This document shows positions 59,358-64,000 of a DNA stretch of 64,000 bases, piece after piece; position 1 is the first letter of the stretch; the number at the start of each line of letters is the position of its first letter. The notes beneath the pieces are model-generated. The model had not been told where the DNA came from and did not search any database. It saw only the letters and a list, made by a program, of their open reading frames with translations. The DNA is from Hyaloscypha bicolor E (lineage: Eukaryota; Ascomycota; Leotiomycetes; Helotiales; Hyaloscyphaceae): assembly GCF_002865645.1 (NCBI RefSeq), contig NW_020194512.1, positions 3,079,183-3,143,182 of the forward strand, in the 5' to 3' direction. Position numbers and translations under genes: made by a program.

Positions 59358-59603
59358 TGTCACGATTCCCAGATGCCAGATGCCTCCTAGACGCACGTAA
59401 CGCGGCCGCCTCGCTAGGGAAGTATGCTTGGAATGCACTGGAGATATTTAGAAGGCTAAGCCCCTTCGGGACTAGCGCACTGTAGGGTGCATATACTCCC
59501 TCGCAGCCTCCTGTATTCTAGTTTTCCCTTCCTTAGCTTTGAATCGTCTTTGTAAGGGACCTTCTACCTTGCTTTCCAAACCCAGAATGCCGTACCCGTG
59601 ACA
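59358..59603. mobile_element. Solo LTR, 246 bp, nearly unmutated
   Basis: Begins TGTCACG and ends CGTGACA, a 7-bp inverted terminal repeat with the canonical TG...CA, and is flanked by 5-bp duplications ACTTT (59353-59357 and 59604-59608). Normal GC content inside an extremely AT-rich block shows that it inserted late. The family is probably Gypsy-type from its ends, but no internal region is left to prove it. Confidence 0.88.
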
Positions 59604-59632
59604 ACTTTTAAAGTAATAGCTATATTAATACT

Positions 59633-61601
59633 TATATTAAGTCTTATATTTAAAATTAATATATTTCTTAACTTAAACCCTTATAATTAGAAAAGATTTG
59701 GCCTTAATTATTTAATTTTAAGAAGATTTAATTAAATAGTTTTAATAATTAAATTAAAGTAATTTTATTATAAAATTATTTAAAGTCTCTTAATTTATAC
59801 TAAAGCTTCTTTTTAACTAATATTATAAATATATATTTCGCTTTTAAATATATTAAAATAATATTCTAAATTTTAGTCCTCTTAAAAAATCCCTTTTATT
59901 ATTACTTTCTTAAATTTTAAATTTTAAATTAATTACTAATTTGACTTTTAGTATTTATAATTTTTATTTCAAATATTCTTTTGTAAATTTCTAGTATTAA
60001 TTAAAATATTAAATATAAAAATAAAAATAATTGCTTTAAAAATTTGAAGTATTATTTATTTTAGTTTTAATTTTTAAAAAATAATTCCCTTAATTTATTA
60101 TAATTATTAAATTACTTAAAAGAAAAAGAAAAAGGCTAAATAAAAGAAAATTTATTTTAATTAATAAGGCTTATAAGCTTGCAAGGTTTTATAATATTAA
60201 TATTACTTGAATTATTTGTAATTATAAGACTAGTTATTAGCTTTAATTTTAAATATCTTAAAAATCTTAAAAGATATTAATAATAAAGAATTAGTAATTA
60301 TTATATCTAGTACTAGTAAACTTGTTTTTATAAAATATAATAATTAACTATAAGTTCAAATATTATTCTAAATTAAATATAAAAAATAAATTATAAATAA
60401 ATATAAGATATATATAATAATATAATTATTAGCTATTTCAAATTTCTTTAAATATTATTTATTTTCAAGTATTATTTATTTTTATAAATATTATAAGAAT
60501 TATAATAATATTTTTTTATTTAATAACTTATATATTATTCTTTAGTATTATTTAAAATATAAGTTATATTTATTATTATTATTAATTTTAGTAAGCTTTT
60601 CTAATCTTATATTAATATAATATTATAATATAATAAAATATTAAAAGTTAAGTTATTAAATTTATATATTAGAGTTTTATTAATATATTTATTTAAGCTA
60701 TTATTATTATTTATTTCTTTATAAGTAAATTATATTTTTTAGAAATTAAACTAGGGAAATAATTCGAGTTATATTATTACTTTCTAGTTATTAATAAATT
60801 TATACTAAATATAATAATAATACTAGTAAAGTCTTAAAATAGGAAAATACTTAATAATATTTATATATTACTTATAATTAAGTTAATATAAGGTAATAAA
60901 GTTAAAAAAATAAAGAATTTATTTATATTTTAGATTCCGGAAAAAGTAATTCTAAGTTTACTATATTTTGCATTTCTAATTTCTGTTTCCGGATCTTAAT
61001 TATTTGCTTAGCCTCGAAGATATCCTTAATATATATTAAAGGAATAAGGTAAGATATTCTCAGAAGTCTTATTTCTTATACTTGAATTTCTGGAAGATTT
61101 CTGAATAAAATACATATTAAAAGCAAGCCTAATTCTTCCTTATTTCCAATAGCTAATATTCTAAAGTGAGCCTAATATAATATTATTAAGGCTATTATTA
61201 CGAGGTCTCTAAGGAGTTCTAAATATAGAAAAGCAAGGCTATCTAATAAATATTACTTTGCTAATAATGCTACTCTTCCTTTACTAAAATTTCTTCTAGG
61301 CGTTTCTCTTTATTTGCTATTATTTATATATGGCTACTCGGCATATTAGAGGTTTTATGGTCTGGGAACCTAATCAGGAACTAGTTTATTATAATACTTG
61401 TTTCAGTATATAGTATAGAAAAAGGCAAATTGGGTGTTGCTAGATTTTTAGTTAACTTTTTTGGTAGACTGCAGGGTAGGGCTATGGCTTGTGTGGCTTG
61501 TACCAGGGAGGTACTTAAAAAAGGCAGAATTGGCAATGACCTATTCTTCCTTCCTCTTTTCCAACCTGCTAGAGTTAGCCACTTTTTCATTAGCTATAAC
61601 C
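59633..61601. other. AT-rich decayed repeat DNA
   Basis: Very AT-rich to about 60950, then gradually less so. No ORF of note and no terminal repeats recognised. The last 250 bp (about 61400-61600) may be the upstream terminal part of the Tc1-like element. Confidence 0.5.
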
Positions 61602-62301
61602 ATGGCACTGCAACTAGATACTATATAGCATATTTTGATTGAAACTTTACTTAAAGAAGGGTTTGAGACCAAACTAATAGCCTCAGAAGCCTTGTGCAGC
61701 GTGTGTGCTGTCCAGAGAATCTATCTAAAGAGATAGTAGTTCGAAATGCCCACCTCAAGAATAAACTGCATCAGCCATTATAGCTGCATTATATCACTAT
61801 ATAAAAAGCCCTCTATAATATACTAATCGAATAGCCTTACCTGTATTAATGCAAAATGGCAGACTTCCTCTATTATATGTTTTGTTAAAGGATATCGGAA
61901 AGATTAATTAGTTAGACTTTGCAATTAATAGGTTAGACAAGAATAGTGATTTATTGCATCGCATAATAACGGGATGCCAACCATCGAGATTACTATCTAT
62001 ATAAGATATTGCAGTATAAGTCTTACTATCTTGTCTTTATTAATGAGTCAGGCTATAATGCAAGGGCTGGATATAGACATTAGAGGTAGTCTTCGAAGTG
62101 ATTCTCCCCATTCCAGGTTACAAAGTTCGGTGGTGAAAAAGATGGCACATTCTTCCAGCATACCGCAAGATAGTATTATGCTAAGGCGAGTATACCAAGG
62201 ATCAACAGACAGTGATATGTTTGAGAACTTTATTGCCCAGTTGCTGCATTACTGTGGCAGATATCCGGAGCCAAAATCTGTAATTGTTATGGACAACGCT
62301 T
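61602..62301 (+). pseudogene. Tc1/mariner-type transposase fragment
   Basis: From the ATG at 61602, text typical of fungal Tc1 transposases is readable across frames: MALQLDTI, then LIETLLKEGFETKLIASEAL and AVQRI (first helix-turn-helix), FEMPTSRIN, KALYNILIE (second helix part), YYLVFINESGYNARAGY (first catalytic region), LRRVYQGSTDSDMFENFIAQL, and SVIVMDNA (second catalytic Asp) ending at 62301. It has at least five in-frame stops and several frameshifts, and the first catalytic Asp of the usual FVDESG is Asn here. The third acidic residue region is missing because the sequence changes abruptly after MDNA. Dead copy, 3'-truncated. Confidence 0.75.
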
Positions 62302-63173
62302 GAACAACTCTCCGCACAACACCGCCTCCAAGTGGCCATCATTCTGCATCTGCCACTCTCTGGAATTGCGGCGATTATGGCGTGCCGACATCTGGGACTG
62401 TACAGTTCGAGCCGTTGAGACAGATGCTTGATCGTCGGCTTAAGAGGAGGCTGAGGAGACATAGGTTGAGTGAAGAAGCAAACAGTATTGAGTGGGAAAA
62501 CAGACGGGATGTGAAATTTCTACGAGCGGAGGTCGAACGAATCAGAAGTGAGTTGGAGGCCAAATGCGTAGAGATGCAAATGTCTCAGGGATACGGAAGA
62601 TCTGGCCAGTCAGGAAGATTCAAGAGATTCAATTGCGACAGGCATGGAGCTCAGCGCTGGAGTCCAAGAGCTCGAACACAAATTGTAGATCTGAAGGCTG
62701 AACTCCAGCAAAAGGAGGTTGAATCAGAGGATTTTGAAGATGCGGATTCGATGATAGCCTCAAGCTGTGACTTTTATTTGTCAGAGATCGGAGCTGCGAG
62801 GAGAGGTTCATTGAGCGATGGACAGCGCCATAATCTTCCTTTAGCTAGACGTCGTATGCTTTGTCAACAATGCTAAATTTTATTCAACCACAATGTCAGT
62901 GGTCGATTAGTGACCTGACTGAGCTCCCAATCCTCAAAATGGCTTGGACTCGAGGTCTTTATGTTGGCGTTCGATCGCTAAATCAAGACCTGGCAAACTT
63001 CCTATTTAAGCACTAGCGAAAATGCCTTCCACGTCGATCTGCGCGAATTTCTCGTACCGGGCCGAGACTCGAAGCTGAACGACTCGAGAGTCGAGACAAC
63101 ATCCAACAGTACAAGCACATCACCGCATTATCAAATCACTCGGCACCCAACACTTCGGCGACAATAGATACCC
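62302..63173. other. Transition region with a coiled-coil-like ORF
   Basis: After the Tc1 break the sequence has normal composition. It contains the ORF 62424-62876 and then about 300 bp of probable promoter before the DUF2235 gene. Confidence 0.45.
62424..62876 (+). CDS. Possible coiled-coil protein fragment, 150 codons
   Basis: Open frame from the ATG at 62424: MLDRRLKRRLRRHRLSEEAN is strongly basic, followed by a heptad-like helix (RRDVKFLRAEVERIRSELEAK) and later IVDLKAELQQKEVESEDFEDAD. The middle (about 62590-62690) reads poorly in this frame and better in others, suggesting frameshifts, so it may be a pseudogene of a coiled-coil protein. It begins right where the Tc1 fragment ends. No known domain. 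Confidence 0.35.
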   Translation: MLDRRLKRRLRRHRLSEEANSIEWENRRDVKFLRAEVERIRSELEAKCVEMQMSQGYGRSGQSGRFKRFNCDRHGAQRWSPRARTQIVDLKAELQQKEVESEDFEDADSMIASSCDFYLSEIGAARRGSLSDGQRHNLPLARRRMLCQQC

Positions 63174-64000
63174 ATGTATAACCCATGGGCAGAGTCAGAG
63201 CCACAGAGCTCTGATACTTGCGAGGGTGATTCTGCCTCTCATCATTCCGCCGCTGAGGATCCGGCGGAGACGGCAAGCGTCACCGAGACCGGGACCGACA
63301 GCGTCTGGCCCGAGCAAGTGGAGACATCCAACGTCGATATCACCGCCGAGAAGCGTCGCCTAAAAGTGTGCGAGGATTGCCATAAACGCCACTTCCCACG
63401 GCGGGTCATCCGCTGTGTTGATGGCACGCATTATCTGCCAGATGGGGCCGTAGGTAAGTGAACTGGAGCGGATTTTTGTTCTTGTGTCAAACGTCTGCCC
63501 CATGAGCTTACATGCAGACTGCAAGGCTCCCCGAGCCAGCGGAACTGCAGCAATATTTTCAGGATCTCTGCCCTCTCCAAAGAGGGTCTTGTTCAGGATC
63601 CCAACAGTAAGATAGTATGGAATCAAGTATGTGGTGAGCTATTGTTGGCTGAATCGTCTAATTATGGCAGATACCAAAATATTACCGTGGAATTGGCGCT
63701 ACGGACTGGTATCCCATAAGCCAGTTTATCGGCCTCACCGGTGAAGGATTCCAGAGCAAGATTCGCGATGTTTATCATGTACGTGCCCGCATTTTGAGTG
63801 TCCACGTGGTCGATTTATTGACCTGTTCTCGCTGCAGGACTGCTGCTACAATGCCCCCTGTCCTTCTCAGGACGAGATCTTCCTGTTTGGCTATAGCCGT
63901 GGTGCCTGTGTGTACCCTAATCTCTAACTATTCGCCGAATGACGTTGACCGCAAACTAGATGTCGTTCGTGCTGTTGCCGGCTTGTTTCACTACGTGCGT
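63174..64000 (+). CDS. DUF2235 alpha/beta-hydrolase-like protein (3' partial)
   Basis: Exons read as 63174-63453, 63526-63626, 63671-63778, 63838-63907 and 63960 to beyond the edge. The ATG at 63174 opens an acidic Ser/Thr-rich leader with a CxxCHKRHFPRRV motif. The DUF2235 domain starts at CVDGTHYLPDGA (the usual CCDGTW region) and continues with CSNIFRISALS, YYRGIGATDWYP, FLFGYSRGA (nucleophile Ser in GxSxG) and VVRAVAGLFHYV. This is the catalytic fold of T6SS Tle1-type phospholipases and many fungal proteins. Lipase or esterase action is inferred from the family; the Asp and His of the triad lie beyond the window. Confidence 0.85.

Larger units (their letters stand above)
59291..59632 (-). 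mobile_element. Rest of the copia-2 LTR, split by copia-1 and by a solo LTR
   Basis: The reverse complement of 59291-59357 continues the LTR text interrupted at 52984. After the solo LTR, 59604-59632 reads AAAGTAATAGCTATATTAATA, the inverse of the LTR start (TATTAGTATAGCTATTCCTTT at 58992). The outer end of copia-2 is therefore near 59632. Confidence 0.65.

Overview
The window is nuclear DNA of a filamentous ascomycete (Pezizomycotina; a leotiomycete is my guess, not shown). Genes carry short introns of about 45-60 nt with GTAAGT-type donors and CTAAC/CTGAC-like branch sites. The proteins are typical fungal families (Argonaute, NOP9, DUF6594, DUF2235, a HET-like fragment). Several repeats show C-to-T/G-to-A decay with CAA/CAG turned into TAA/TAG, which fits repeat-induced point mutation (RIP).

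Layout. 1-22.8 kb is gene-rich: the 3' end of an Argonaute, NOP9, a PLP-dependent decarboxylase sharing a divergent promoter with NOP9, a HET-like relic, a hexapeptide minisatellite, a DUF885 metallopeptidase-like gene, a very large GHKL-ATPase/DUF3883 gene, a secreted or membrane protein with an apparent frameshift, a multicopper-oxidase-like protein with missing copper ligands, and a divergent second-type casein kinase 2 alpha. 23-34.5 kb is accessory and decayed: an AT-rich island, a kinase pseudogene broken by a 72-bp inverted repeat and nonsense codons, and a C2H2 zinc-finger gene split by a complete hAT transposon with 8-bp target-site duplications. 32.5-49.5 kb returns to genes: a 224-residue unknown, a small secreted peptide, an AMMECR1-domain protein, a Ras-like GTPase, a diverged 167-bp repeat field, a DUF6594 membrane protein, a small Cys-rich protein and a large CorA-like membrane protein.

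50.1-61.6 kb is a very AT-rich transposon block. A Copia-type LTR element (52985-59290, 299-bp LTRs, 5-bp TSD CTTAT) sits inside the LTR of an older inverted copy of the same family. A separate, nearly unmutated solo LTR (59358-59603, TSD ACTTT) sits in the same older LTR. A decayed Tc1/mariner transposase follows, then normal sequence with a DUF2235 alpha/beta-hydrolase gene running off the right edge.

The genes do not form one pathway. The connecting theme is genome defence and its targets: an RNAi Argonaute, repeats decayed in a RIP-like way, and accessory genes broken by elements. The strongest observations are the hAT insertion that would leave the zinc-finger frame intact if precisely reversed, the three-layer nested LTR structure with unequal decay of the two LTRs of one element, and intact but catalytically unusual paralogs (CK2 alpha, multicopper oxidase). 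No clear-cut new multi-gene system was seen; the GHKL-ATPase/DUF3883 gene is the best candidate for little-known biology. Exon joins were read by eye and are approximate where stated.
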